21,650 bases of DNA from Pseudobdellovibrio sp. (GCA_025449725.1 JANWIU010000020.1:1-21650), one strand, 5' to 3'; shown: positions 8,420 through 16,022, counted from the first letter of the stretch. Notes: generated by a model from the sequence alone, not told the origin. Numbers and translations are program-made.

Positions 8420-9407
8420 ACTATTCAGACTTTTACTTTCATTTATTTTTATCAGCTTGATGAGCTTTTCAATCATCAGGCTGATTCCCGGAGACCCGGT
8501 TCTTCACCTGATCGGTGAACGGGGAGCTTCGGAAGAAACAATTGCTCAGATTAAAAAGAATCTCGGATTAGACAAATCTATCGTAGAGCAATATTTGATT
8601 TTTACCGGCAATGCCCTGCGCGGTGAGTTCGGTGAATCGATCGTTTCGAAACAGCCCATCACGGATGAATTCAGAGTTTTTTGGCCGGCAACATTTGAAT
8701 TGGCATTCTTCGCCATTTTATGGTCATCAATTTTTGGGGTCGTACTTGGAATTCTTGCTGCCGTAAAAAGAAATTCTTTTTGGGATTATGGGGCTGTCAG
8801 TCTTTCAACTATCGGTTTCGCTATGCCGGTATTTTGGTGGGCATTGATAGTCATTTTCTTTTTTGCCGTAACGTTGGGGTTATTCCCGGTATCGGGCCGT
8901 ATCGGGGTTGAATATGATATTCCGTACCGCACGGGATTTTTCTTAATTGATTCATTCTACGCTGAAGATAAGTCGGCGATATTTTCTGCGTTAAAACACT
9001 TGGTGCTTCCGGCATTTGTTTTGGGAACAATTTCCCTGGCGTTGATTGTTCGTGTAACAAGATCTGCCTTCATTGATATTCAAAAAGAAGATTACATTCG
9101 CACAGCTCGCGCCAAAGGTCTTAAGCCTTTACAGGTTATTTTTAAACATATTTTTAAAAATGCAATGCCACAAATTTTGACGGCACTGGGTTTGGCCTTC
9201 GGTCAGCTTTTAACCGGTGCGATCATGACCGAAACCATTTTCTCATGGCCGGGCATGGGGCGGTGGTTAATCAAAAGTATCGAGGCGCGTGATTACCCTG
9301 CGGTTCAAGCCGGAATTTTTTATTCTATGTTAATTATTATTATAGTTAATTTTGTGACAGATGAAGCTATTAAGTTGGTAAATCCAAAATTAAGAGAGAA
9401 ATTGTAA
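8403..9407 (+). CDS. dppB: Dipeptide ABC transporter permease, DppB type
   Basis: This is an inner-membrane permease of the DppB/OppB family. The first membrane helix leads to LIPGDPV and GERGASEE, as in E. coli DppB, and about six hydrophobic segments follow. The cytoplasmic EAA loop that contacts the ATPase is EDYIRTARAKGL, and TETIFSWPGMGRWL is conserved near the end. The start is uncertain: alignment with DppB places it at GTG 8403 or TTG 8406, overlapping dppA by 17 or 14 bp. The upstream ATG at 8313 would add 30 residues unlike the family. No good Shine-Dalgarno is visible, so coupling to dppA translation is likely. The stop TAA shares its last base with the dppC ATG (TAATG). Confidence 0.9.
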   Translation: MLILSKLFRLLLSFIFISLMSFSIIRLIPGDPVLHLIGERGASEETIAQIKKNLGLDKSIVEQYLIFTGNALRGEFGESIVSKQPITDEFRVFWPATFELAFFAILWSSIFGVVLGILAAVKRNSFWDYGAVSLSTIGFAMPVFWWALIVIFFFAVTLGLFPVSGRIGVEYDIPYRTGFFLIDSFYAEDKSAIFSALKHLVLPAFVLGTISLALIVRVTRSAFIDIQKEDYIRTARAKGLKPLQVIFKHIFKNAMPQILTALGLAFGQLLTGAIMTETIFSWPGMGRWLIKSIEARDYPAVQAGIFYSMLIIIIVNFVTDEAIKLVNPKLREKL

Positions 9408-10228
9408 TGTCTAAGCTTTTAGGTAACAGAAGTTTCCTTATCGGACTTTTTATTTTCAGTTTTTTTGTGCTTGTAGCCTTGATCGCATTTATTTGGACCC
9501 CATACAGTTATAGAGAAGTTTTTGAAAACGCTGCTTTAATGAAGCCGTCGTCACAATACTGGTTGGGAACGGATGACCTGGGGCGAGATCTTTTGAGCCG
9601 CCTTTTGATCGGCGCTCAGTTGTCTTTAGGAATTGGTATTTTAGTGGGTGGTATAGCCATCGTTATTGGCGCTACACTAGGTGTTGCTTCCGGCTTTTAT
9701 GGCGGGAAAGTGGACCAGGTGATTGTTCAGATCATGAATGCCATTCAAGCAATGCCGAGCTTGCTGTTAGCGTTGTTCGTTGTTGCCATCTTAGGTGGCG
9801 GAGTCATGAACACGATATTAAGTGTGACGCTTGTTTCAATTCCGATAATGTACCGACTTGTCAGAAGCGCGGCTCTTGTTGAAGCCAGCAAGGATTATAT
9901 CGTTTCAGCCCGTGCTTTAGGTGCGTCCGACGCGCGTATTATGATTTCTCATATTTTCCCTAATTGCATTACGCCAATCCTGGTTCAAACTGCGGTTTGC
10001 TGTAGTGAAGCGATTTTGAATACGGCTGCGCTCGGGTTCTTAGGTTTAGGAATTCCTGCACCTTATCCTGAGTGGGGAACGATGTTGAGCGACGCTAAAA
10101 CGTATATTGAAACGGCTCCGCAATTGATGACTCTTCCGGGGGCCTGCCTGCTGTTGCTCATTCTATCGACGCAGTTAATGAGTGATGGCCTTCGAGACCA
10201 GCTTGACCCTAAACTTCGCGGCCGGTAA
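9407..10228 (+). CDS. dppC: Dipeptide ABC transporter permease, DppC type
   Basis: The protein has 273 residues and is the second permease subunit, pairing with DppB to form the membrane channel. It contains an N-terminal membrane anchor, the family-typical segment WLGTDDLGRDLLSRLLIGAQ, about five more hydrophobic segments and an EAA loop (DYIVSARALGASD). GLGIPAPYPEWGTML is a characteristic DppC/OppC stretch. The ATG overlaps the dppB stop by one base, so the two are almost certainly coupled. No ATPase gene (dppD/dppF) follows: the next gene is an unrelated secreted protein after 56 bp. The ATPases must be encoded elsewhere if the importer works. Confidence 0.93.
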   Translation: MSKLLGNRSFLIGLFIFSFFVLVALIAFIWTPYSYREVFENAALMKPSSQYWLGTDDLGRDLLSRLLIGAQLSLGIGILVGGIAIVIGATLGVASGFYGGKVDQVIVQIMNAIQAMPSLLLALFVVAILGGGVMNTILSVTLVSIPIMYRLVRSAALVEASKDYIVSARALGASDARIMISHIFPNCITPILVQTAVCCSEAILNTAALGFLGLGIPAPYPEWGTMLSDAKTYIETAPQLMTLPGACLLLLILSTQLMSDGLRDQLDPKLRGR

Positions 10229-10234
10229 CTGTCT

Positions 10235-10260
10235 TAAAACGAGAAAAGTTTTAGATTTTT
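10235..10260 (+). terminator. Weak AT-rich hairpin and T-run after dppC
   Basis: TAAAAC (10235-10240) can pair with GTTTTA (10248-10253) across a 7-base loop, followed by GATTTTT. The stem has a single G-C pair, so this is at best a weak intrinsic terminator separating the dpp cluster from the next gene. Confidence 0.25.
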
Positions 10261-10278
10261 AAATTTACGACCGATAAT
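10250..10278 (+). promoter_or_regulatory. Candidate sigma-70-type promoter placing the start site at the ATG of the next gene
   Basis: TTTAGA (10250-10255) and GATAAT (10273-10278) are separated by 17 bases, resembling -35 and -10 boxes (four and five of six matches). The ATG at 10285 lies only six bases downstream of the -10 box, so transcription would begin at or very near the start codon. No Shine-Dalgarno is present. This is a consensus match by eye only. Confidence 0.35.
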
Positions 10279-10284
10279 AATCGT

Positions 10285-10695
10285 ATGAAATACTTATTAT
10301 TGCTTCTTACCTGTTTTTCATTTCAATCTTTTGCTTTAGACGCAATTCAACAGAAGGCGCTTGATCAAACCAAGCAGCAGTTAACTGATCCTACGCAAAG
10401 AGCCGTCCTGATTAAGGATAGCAAAGAAGCAAAAAAAGTTGATGTCCTTACGACGATTACAGTGATGGGAAACAGAGATTACAAAGAAGAGATGTACGCC
10501 ATTTCCGCCGAAATTCTTGATTGGGTTGTACGGCAGGATAATCCGCAGGCCTTGATGGAGCGTTATAAGGCGGATCCGGTTAACTTTTTAAAAGAGATGC
10601 CGCCAGACCAAGCCGCCAGAATTAAAGCTTTAGCAGATGCATTGGAAGAAAAGCGAAGAAGCAATCGTCTACCTGCAAGCGTAGCTCGGCCATAA
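10285..10695 (+). CDS. Small secreted protein of unknown function
   Basis: The protein has 136 residues, beginning with a Sec signal peptide (MKYLLLLLTCFSFQSFA, then LDA). The mature part of about 119 residues is rich in Lys, Glu, Ala and Gln and looks mostly helical, with a basic tail (EEKRRSNRLPASVARP). It contains no cysteines after the signal peptide and no motif that I recognise. A periplasmic location is the simplest reading. It follows dppC by 56 bp, has its own candidate promoter, lacks a Shine-Dalgarno, and ends just before a strong shared terminator. It is probably a single-gene unit. No function can be offered. Confidence 0.75.
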   Translation: MKYLLLLLTCFSFQSFALDAIQQKALDQTKQQLTDPTQRAVLIKDSKEAKKVDVLTTITVMGNRDYKEEMYAISAEILDWVVRQDNPQALMERYKADPVNFLKEMPPDQAARIKALADALEEKRRSNRLPASVARP

Positions 10696-10716
10696 TATAT
10701 TTTACATTTAGAATAA

Positions 10717-10744
10717 AAAAAGCCGGAATTGATTCCGGCTTTTT
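10717..10744. terminator. Bidirectional Rho-independent terminator between the small secreted gene and icd
   Basis: AAAAAGCCGGAAT (10717-10729) and ATTCCGGCTTTTT (10732-10744) form a perfect 13-bp stem with a two-base centre, and the G-C core is flanked by an A-run on one side and a T-run on the other. It lies between the convergent stops at 10695 (plus) and 10766 (minus), so it can end transcription from both sides. Confidence 0.93.
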
Positions 10745-10765
10745 ATTTTTAACTGAAGTTAGAAA

Positions 10766-11992
10766 CTAAAGCATCATCGCTTTTTTCAAATTCGAATCAA
10801 TTGCATCAAGGAACGGCTCTGTATTTAAATACTGATCTGAAGAAACTTTGTCTCCATAGATACATACAGCCAGATCTTTTGTCATTTTTCCAGACTCAAC
10901 AGTTTCAATGCAAACTTTTTCAAGAGTCTTGGCAAATCGGTCTAAGGCCTGATTGTTATCAAGCTTAGCACGGTGTTCAAGTCCTCGTGTCCATGCGAAG
11001 ATAGAAGCGATAGGGTTAGTTGAGGTTGGTTTGCCCTGTTGGTGCATACGGTAGTGACGAGTCACTGTTCCGTGAGCTGCTTCTGATTCCATTGTTTTAC
11101 CGTCCGGAGTAATCAAAACAGAAGTCATTAAACCAAGTGAACCGAAGCCTTGCGCAACGGTATCAGACTGCACGTCGCCGTCGTAGTTTTTGCAGGCCCA
11201 TACAAAGTTGCCGTTCCATTTCAACGCAGAAGCCACCATGTCATCGATCAAACGGTGTTCGTAAGTGATGCCGATTGAATCCATCTGAGTTTTGAATTCT
11301 TTTTGATAGATATCTTCAAAAATATCTTTGAAGCGGCCGTCATATTTTTTCAAAATCGTATTTTTTGTAGATAAATACAAAGGCCATTTTTTCATAATCG
11401 CTGTATTAAAGCATGATCGCGCAAAACCTTTGATAGATTCGTCAGTGTTGTACATTGCAAGCGCAACGCCATCACCTTTGAAGTTGTAAACTTCGTGGGA
11501 AATTTTTTCGCCGTTTTCGCCCTCGAAAGTAATAGTCAGTTTGCCTTTACCCTTAGTAACGAAGTCAGTAGCACGGTATTGGTCACCGAAGGCGTGACGG
11601 CCGATACAAATTGGCGCTGTCCAGTTAGGAACCAAACGAGGAACGTTTTTGCAAATGATCGGCTCACGGAATACGGTACCATCTAAAATATTGCGGATAG
11701 TTCCATTCGGTGATTTCCACATTTGCTTCAGATTAAATTCTTTTACACGCGCTTCATCCGGAGTGATCGTCGCGCATTTGATACCAACGTTATATTTTTT
11801 AATAGCTTCGGCAGCATCAACCGTAACTTGATCGTTCGTTTTATCCCGGTACTCCATGCCTAAATCGAAGTACTTAATATCAATATCCAAGTAAGGAAGA
11901 ATTAATTTATCTTTAATAAACTTCCAAATGATGCGTGTCATTTCGTCGCCATCAAGTTCAACAACGGGGTTGGCTACCTTAATTTTCTGCAT
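10766..11992 (-). CDS. icd: NADP-dependent isocitrate dehydrogenase, dimeric eukaryote-like type
   Basis: The protein has 408 residues and catalyses oxidative decarboxylation of isocitrate to 2-oxoglutarate in the TCA cycle. The sequence belongs to the dimeric class that includes human IDH1/IDH2, not the E. coli Icd class. It begins VVELDGDEMTR and contains KCATITPDEARVKEF, MWKSPNGTIRN, GRHAFGDQYRATDF (the arginine equivalent to human Arg132 is present) and AHGTVTRHYR. The last motif supplies the Arg-His pair that fixes NADP rather than NAD. It is a single-gene unit with its own promoter (12028-12056), a good Shine-Dalgarno (AGAGGA, complement of 11998-12003) and the shared terminator downstream. 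It is divergent from aroB with a 105-bp gap. Confidence 0.96.
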   Translation of the reverse strand: MQKIKVANPVVELDGDEMTRIIWKFIKDKLILPYLDIDIKYFDLGMEYRDKTNDQVTVDAAEAIKKYNVGIKCATITPDEARVKEFNLKQMWKSPNGTIRNILDGTVFREPIICKNVPRLVPNWTAPICIGRHAFGDQYRATDFVTKGKGKLTITFEGENGEKISHEVYNFKGDGVALAMYNTDESIKGFARSCFNTAIMKKWPLYLSTKNTILKKYDGRFKDIFEDIYQKEFKTQMDSIGITYEHRLIDDMVASALKWNGNFVWACKNYDGDVQSDTVAQGFGSLGLMTSVLITPDGKTMESEAAHGTVTRHYRMHQQGKPTSTNPIASIFAWTRGLEHRAKLDNNQALDRFAKTLEKVCIETVESGKMTKDLAVCIYGDKVSSDQYLNTEPFLDAIDSNLKKAMML

Positions 11993-12027
11993 ATATTCCT
12001 CTCGGTTGTAAAAGCTAATACAATAGG

Positions 12028-12056
12028 GTTATAGACTGATTTTGTCCATTATCCAA
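12028..12056 (-). promoter_or_regulatory. Sigma-70-type promoter of icd
   Basis: On the minus strand TTGGAT (12056-12051) and TATAAC (12033-12028) are separated by exactly 17 bases. A start near 12021 would give a 5' leader of about 29 bases that contains the AGAGGA ribosome-binding site before the icd ATG at 11992. Confidence 0.6.
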
Positions 12057-12059
12057 CGC

Positions 12060-12088
12060 TTGATATCATAGCTAAATAGGACTAGATT
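12060..12088 (+). promoter_or_regulatory. Candidate promoter of the aroB-aroA-aroKDE-aroC operon
   Basis: TTGATA (12060-12065) and TAGATT (12083-12088) are separated by 17 bases. The aroB ATG at 12098 follows the -10 box by nine bases, so the transcript would have almost no leader. There is no Shine-Dalgarno in the preceding AGCCCCCT. The -10 match is only four of six, so this is tentative. Confidence 0.4.
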
Positions 12089-12097
12089 AAGCCCCCT

Positions 12098-13123
12098 ATG
12101 TCCAGACCTGTGGTCTACCTCTCAAAACTGCCGTCCCGAAGCCGGTTTCCAGCGGAAAGCGTGCTGTTTTATGATTCAGTTCTGGCTTCCAAAGCGGTTT
12201 TTAAGACATGGGCGAGCAAGTTTAAATACTCGGTTGCGCTTAAGTCAGGAGAATCTCTTAAAACGGTGGATAGTTTTAATCAGGTGCTAAAGAAAATTAC
12301 AAAGCTAAATATTCCTCAGTCCACGCAACTGACATTTGTTTCTGTTGGTGGAGGCAGCGTTGGAGACTTCGTCGGGTTTCTCGCCAGTGTTTATTTGCGG
12401 GGGCGGGGCCTTATTCATATTCCTTCTACATGGCTGTCTGCTGTTGATTCCGCCCACGGCGGGAAGAACGGATTAAATTTTGAAGGCGTAAAAAATCAGG
12501 TTGGTACATTTTATCCGCCTGAAAGAGTTTATCTTTGCAAGGAGCTTCTTAACACTCAGCCGGAAGCCCGTCTAAGCGAAGCCATGGGTGAGGTTGTAAA
12601 AACCGCGGTGCTTTTTGATGAAAAATTATTTACTGAAATTGAAACGCAGAAAAAAATCTTTAGTGGATCGCAAATTTGGAAGCGCCTTGAAAAGCTGGTG
12701 GCGCACAAGTATGCCATTGTAGAAAAAGATCCAAACGAAAAATTAGGATTAAGAAGATTATTGAATCTTGGCCACACAATGGGCCATGTATTCGAATCAC
12801 ATTATGGCTGGCCGCATGGAGTTTGCGTTTTGTTAGGATTAGAGTTCGCAGCCAATTGGAGCTTACAACTTCGAATTTTAAATAAGTCAGAGCATGCGCG
12901 AATTGTTAAAATGACTCAAAAGTTGAAGGTTGAAAAAACTTTGTCTGAAGCGCTAAGGGGCCTGAACTCAAAAAAAGTTGAAGAACTGCTGAAGAAAGAC
13001 AAGAAGTTAACCGGTGAATCAACACTGGACTTTATTTTTATAAATAAAATCGGCCGGTGCGTACGTAAAAAAGTAACCCTGGCGAATATTACATCTGAAT
13101 TTAAAAGACAGAAGGCTCATTAA
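12098..13123 (+). CDS. aroB: 3-dehydroquinate synthase
   Basis: The protein has 341 residues and catalyses step 2 of the shikimate pathway, converting DAHP to 3-dehydroquinate with NAD and a divalent metal. Diagnostic motifs are SVGGGSVGDFVGFLAS (82-97, NAD site), IPSTWLSAVDSAHGGKNGLN (108-127) and KNQVGTFYPP (132-141). The metal ligands expected for the family are present: E165 in AMGEVVK, H226 in GHTMGH and H240 in PHG. It is slightly shorter than the usual about 360 residues, and some family-consensus positions differ (for example STWLSA instead of TTLLAQ). It is the first gene of the aro operon. Its TAA overlaps the aroA ATG (TAATG), so translation is coupled. The start lacks a Shine-Dalgarno and may be leaderless. 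Confidence 0.93.
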   Translation: MSRPVVYLSKLPSRSRFPAESVLFYDSVLASKAVFKTWASKFKYSVALKSGESLKTVDSFNQVLKKITKLNIPQSTQLTFVSVGGGSVGDFVGFLASVYLRGRGLIHIPSTWLSAVDSAHGGKNGLNFEGVKNQVGTFYPPERVYLCKELLNTQPEARLSEAMGEVVKTAVLFDEKLFTEIETQKKIFSGSQIWKRLEKLVAHKYAIVEKDPNEKLGLRRLLNLGHTMGHVFESHYGWPHGVCVLLGLEFAANWSLQLRILNKSEHARIVKMTQKLKVEKTLSEALRGLNSKKVEELLKKDKKLTGESTLDFIFINKIGRCVRKKVTLANITSEFKRQKAH

Positions 13124-14292
13124 TGTTCAGTTACAAGGGTGACATGATTTTATCTAAGTCGTGGCTTAACCGGGCGCAGATCATTTATTATTTTGCTAAC
13201 CGGCCTTTGCCTGTTACTTCTGATGCTGAAGATGTTAAGCATTTGAAGGCCGCATTGCTTTCTGCAGGTAAAACAACTGAATATCAACTGGGCCAGGGCG
13301 GGACGAGCTTTCGCTTTTTTGTCTTTTTGATTTCAAGGCTAGAAGGCCGTTGGAAGGTCTTTGCTGATAAGCAGTTGCTGACCAGGCCGCAAATTCCTTT
13401 GAGTGATGTGTTGAAACAACTTGGCGTTCAATGCGTTCAACGTGAAGATCATTTTGAAATTGAAAGCCGTGGCTGGGGCACCGGAACGGCGATTACTTGC
13501 GATGCCGGGCTTTCCAGCCAGTTCGTTTCAGGATTATTGCTCAGTTGTTGGCGGTTGTCTGATGATTTAACCGTTTATGTTCCAAAGCCTGTAAAGTCTG
13601 AAGAGTATTTGAAGATGACTTTAGAACTTCTTAAGGCAGCTGGAATGAACCTGCAGATTTCCGAAAATATTTCTTCTCTTTCAATTACAGTTGCAAAGGG
13701 CCAGCAGCCCGAAGTTACAAGTTTAGTTCCTGAAGCAGATATCAGTTCCGCGTTTTCTCTGGCAGCTGCAGCTGTGGTTAACGGATCAGCCGAAATTCTA
13801 AATTGGCCTCGACATACTTCGCAGCCTGATCTCGCCTTTCTAAAAGCCTTTGATCAGATGAATATTAAATATTCAGCCGACGATGGAAAATTCAAAATTG
13901 AGAAACATAATACTTGGGCCGGCTGTGAAATGGAAATCGGTAATTCGCCGGATTTATTTCCGGTGCTAAGCGCTTTGTGCGCTCTTGGCGAAGGAAAATC
14001 CAGAATATTCGGCGCAGAACATCTGAAAGTAAAAGAATCTGACCGCCTGGCAAAAACCGCAGAGCTGTTAAGGCTTTGCGGAACCCGCTTCGAAGAACTT
14101 TCCGGGGGAATGGTCATTTATGGCCGAAGCTTTACTGAATTAAAAAAACCTGTGACCTTCGATCCGTCAGGCGATCACCGTATGGCCATGGCCGCCGGTT
14201 TGTTTAAGCTTTTCGGCTTTAATATTCAGATTCAGAACAGGAATTGCGTGGCCAAGAGTTACCCGAATTTTTGGAGCGATGTCGGTTTATGA
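13123..14292 (+). CDS. aroA: 5-enolpyruvylshikimate-3-phosphate synthase, divergent and short
   Basis: The protein has 389 residues, against about 430 for typical EPSP synthases. It joins shikimate-3-phosphate and phosphoenolpyruvate in step 6 of the pathway. Key family positions are visible in order: K12 in LSKSWLNRA, the PEP-site loop QGGTSFR (58-64), SSQF (131-134), D206 in EADISSAF, D277 in SPDLFP, KESDR (304-308), GDHRMAM (350-356) and K378 in NCVAKSYP. These keep the catalytic Lys, Asp, Glu and Arg residues, so activity is likely despite marked divergence. The PEP loop differs from the usual NAGTxMR. It overlaps aroB by one base at the start and the fused aroKDE gene by four bases (ATGA) at the end. 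Confidence 0.92.
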   Translation: MFSYKGDMILSKSWLNRAQIIYYFANRPLPVTSDAEDVKHLKAALLSAGKTTEYQLGQGGTSFRFFVFLISRLEGRWKVFADKQLLTRPQIPLSDVLKQLGVQCVQREDHFEIESRGWGTGTAITCDAGLSSQFVSGLLLSCWRLSDDLTVYVPKPVKSEEYLKMTLELLKAAGMNLQISENISSLSITVAKGQQPEVTSLVPEADISSAFSLAAAAVVNGSAEILNWPRHTSQPDLAFLKAFDQMNIKYSADDGKFKIEKHNTWAGCEMEIGNSPDLFPVLSALCALGEGKSRIFGAEHLKVKESDRLAKTAELLRLCGTRFEELSGGMVIYGRSFTELKKPVTFDPSGDHRMAMAAGLFKLFGFNIQIQNRNCVAKSYPNFWSDVGL

Positions 14293-15998
14293 AAAGAGTA
14301 TTAATCGGCCACAGAGGAGTGGGCAAAACAAGTTTATTGAAGCGGCATCTTGAATATTTTCCTGAAGTTGGTCACTTCGACCTGGATCTGGAAATTGAAA
14401 AGCGAACCGGGCTTAGCCCTTCTCAGTATTTTGAAAATAAAGGGGAACCTCAGTTTCGTCTTAAAGAAAAAGAAGTGTTCACGCAATTGATCAGTGAAAA
14501 TAAAATTTTTGTTATTGCTGTCGGAGCGGGATTTGATCCCGAATTCATTCAAGATGATATTGAAGTGGTATTTGTCTGTAGAATTACCGACCGCGATGGC
14601 AGGATCTTTTTGAACCGCCCACGGCTTGAACCTAATCTTTCTCCTTTGGATGAATACAAAAAGCGTTTCGAACTGCGCCATAAAAATTTTGTAAAGAGAA
14701 GTGACTTCGCTTATCAAATTCCTGAGGGCATTGCCGGAGCCGACACAACCGAAGCGCTATTACTAAATAAGCGTTTTTATATTGAAGATGCCTACTACAC
14801 ACTTCAACAGGCCGATCTTCATAATCTTCAGGAGTCCGTCAGCCGCTTTAAACATATCGAGCTGAGAACGGATCTTTTGACCGGTCGCCAAATTCACGAC
14901 ATTGTTAAAAATCATCCGGAGCATATTTTTTTGGTTTCGGTAAGAAACAAAATAGATTATGAAATTCCGCAGAATGTGAAGACTGATTTTGACTATTTGT
15001 ATTTGCACGAAAAAGCTGACATCGTTTCTTCGCACTCCGATAGTATTCAAACCGGTATCCATCAGTTAAAGGAATTCTCAGGGCAAGCTCACTTAAAACT
15101 TTGTCCGTTAGTAAATGGTTTTTCAGAATTGGAAAAGGGCTTTAAGTGGCAACAGGAAGATCCGTTAAACCGCAGCTTTTTACCACGTTCATTAGGCGGC
15201 CGTTGGCTATGGTACCGATTAGTATCTAAGTATTTTCAAACTTTAAATTTTGTTAAGAGTTCAGATGTTGCAGACCAGCCGTCATTATATGAGTGGCTGA
15301 ACATGCCGGTTGATAGACCGTCTAAATGGGCTGCGGTCATCGGGTACCCCGTTTATTTTTCACGTTCCCCTGCAGAGCATATGGATTTTTTCAAAAAAAG
15401 AAAAAGCTTCTTCAGCAAAGTGGAAATTCAACCAAACGAGCTGGCGGAAGCTTTGAAATTTATCAAGTCTTTAGGCTGCGCTTACATGGCTGTGACATCA
15501 CCTTTGAAAGAGGCGGTATTTCATTTGCCGTCTGTAAAGAGCGCCCGTGCTACTGCGCTCCAGGCTGCTAACACGATCTATTGGGCCGGTGATCAAATGC
15601 AGCTTCACAATACAGATACCGAGGGTTTTTCAGTTCTGGTAAGGGAACTTGAAAAAAACTCGCGGGTAGTTATTTGGGGTGGCGGCGGTACTCTTCAAAT
15701 GATGAAAAGCGTTTTACCGGATGCGACTTGCTTTTCCAGCCAGACGGGACTTCCGCGAAGCGGGCCGGTACTCTCGCAGGATTTTGACTGTCTGATTTGG
15801 GCTGCTCCAAGGTCTCACAAAACATTGTTTCCGCCAGATACGCTAAAGGTTAGTAAGGTGATTGACTTGAATTACACTGATAATTCAATGGGTTTAGAAT
15901 TTGCGGCGAACAAAAAGCTTAGTTATAAGTCGGGTTTGGAAATGTTTAAAGCTCAGGCTTTAGAACAACAAAAATTTTGGACGTTAAAAGAAACATAA
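14289..15998 (+). CDS. Trifunctional fusion: shikimate kinase - type I 3-dehydroquinate dehydratase - shikimate dehydrogenase
   Basis: The protein has 569 residues in three consecutive domains. Residues 1 to about 165 are shikimate kinase (AroK), with the P-loop GHRGVGKT (7-14), DLDLEIEKRTG (31-41), FR (56-57), VGAG (78-81) and the lid region near R110/R112. Residues about 168-340 look like type I 3-dehydroquinate dehydratase (AroD), with ELRTDLL (191-197), SSHSD (247-251), K270, R305 and Q330. These match the usual Glu-x-Arg, catalytic His, Schiff-base Lys, Arg and Gln in order. Residues about 345-569 are shikimate dehydrogenase (AroE), with SRSP (358-361), K407, AANT (426-429), NTD (441-443), the nucleotide loop GGGGTLQ (464-470) and GLEMFKAQA near the end. 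The AroD and AroE parts are shorter than stand-alone enzymes. The start at ATG 14289 overlaps the aroA stop (ATGA); the upstream ATG at 14244 adds nothing family-like. AroK and AroE are secure; AroD rests on spaced catalytic residues. Confidence 0.85.
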   Translation: MKRVLIGHRGVGKTSLLKRHLEYFPEVGHFDLDLEIEKRTGLSPSQYFENKGEPQFRLKEKEVFTQLISENKIFVIAVGAGFDPEFIQDDIEVVFVCRITDRDGRIFLNRPRLEPNLSPLDEYKKRFELRHKNFVKRSDFAYQIPEGIAGADTTEALLLNKRFYIEDAYYTLQQADLHNLQESVSRFKHIELRTDLLTGRQIHDIVKNHPEHIFLVSVRNKIDYEIPQNVKTDFDYLYLHEKADIVSSHSDSIQTGIHQLKEFSGQAHLKLCPLVNGFSELEKGFKWQQEDPLNRSFLPRSLGGRWLWYRLVSKYFQTLNFVKSSDVADQPSLYEWLNMPVDRPSKWAAVIGYPVYFSRSPAEHMDFFKKRKSFFSKVEIQPNELAEALKFIKSLGCAYMAVTSPLKEAVFHLPSVKSARATALQAANTIYWAGDQMQLHNTDTEGFSVLVRELEKNSRVVIWGGGGTLQMMKSVLPDATCFSSQTGLPRSGPVLSQDFDCLIWAAPRSHKTLFPPDTLKVSKVIDLNYTDNSMGLEFAANKKLSYKSGLEMFKAQALEQQKFWTLKET

Positions 15999-16022
15999 CC
16001 AAAAACGTAAAAGAGGATATAA

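Noticed and set aside
14244..14288. Longer start for the aroK-aroD-aroE fusion at 14244
   Set aside because: The extra 15 residues are not part of the shikimate kinase fold, and they overlap the aroA coding end; ATG 14289 directly begins MKRVLIGHRG.
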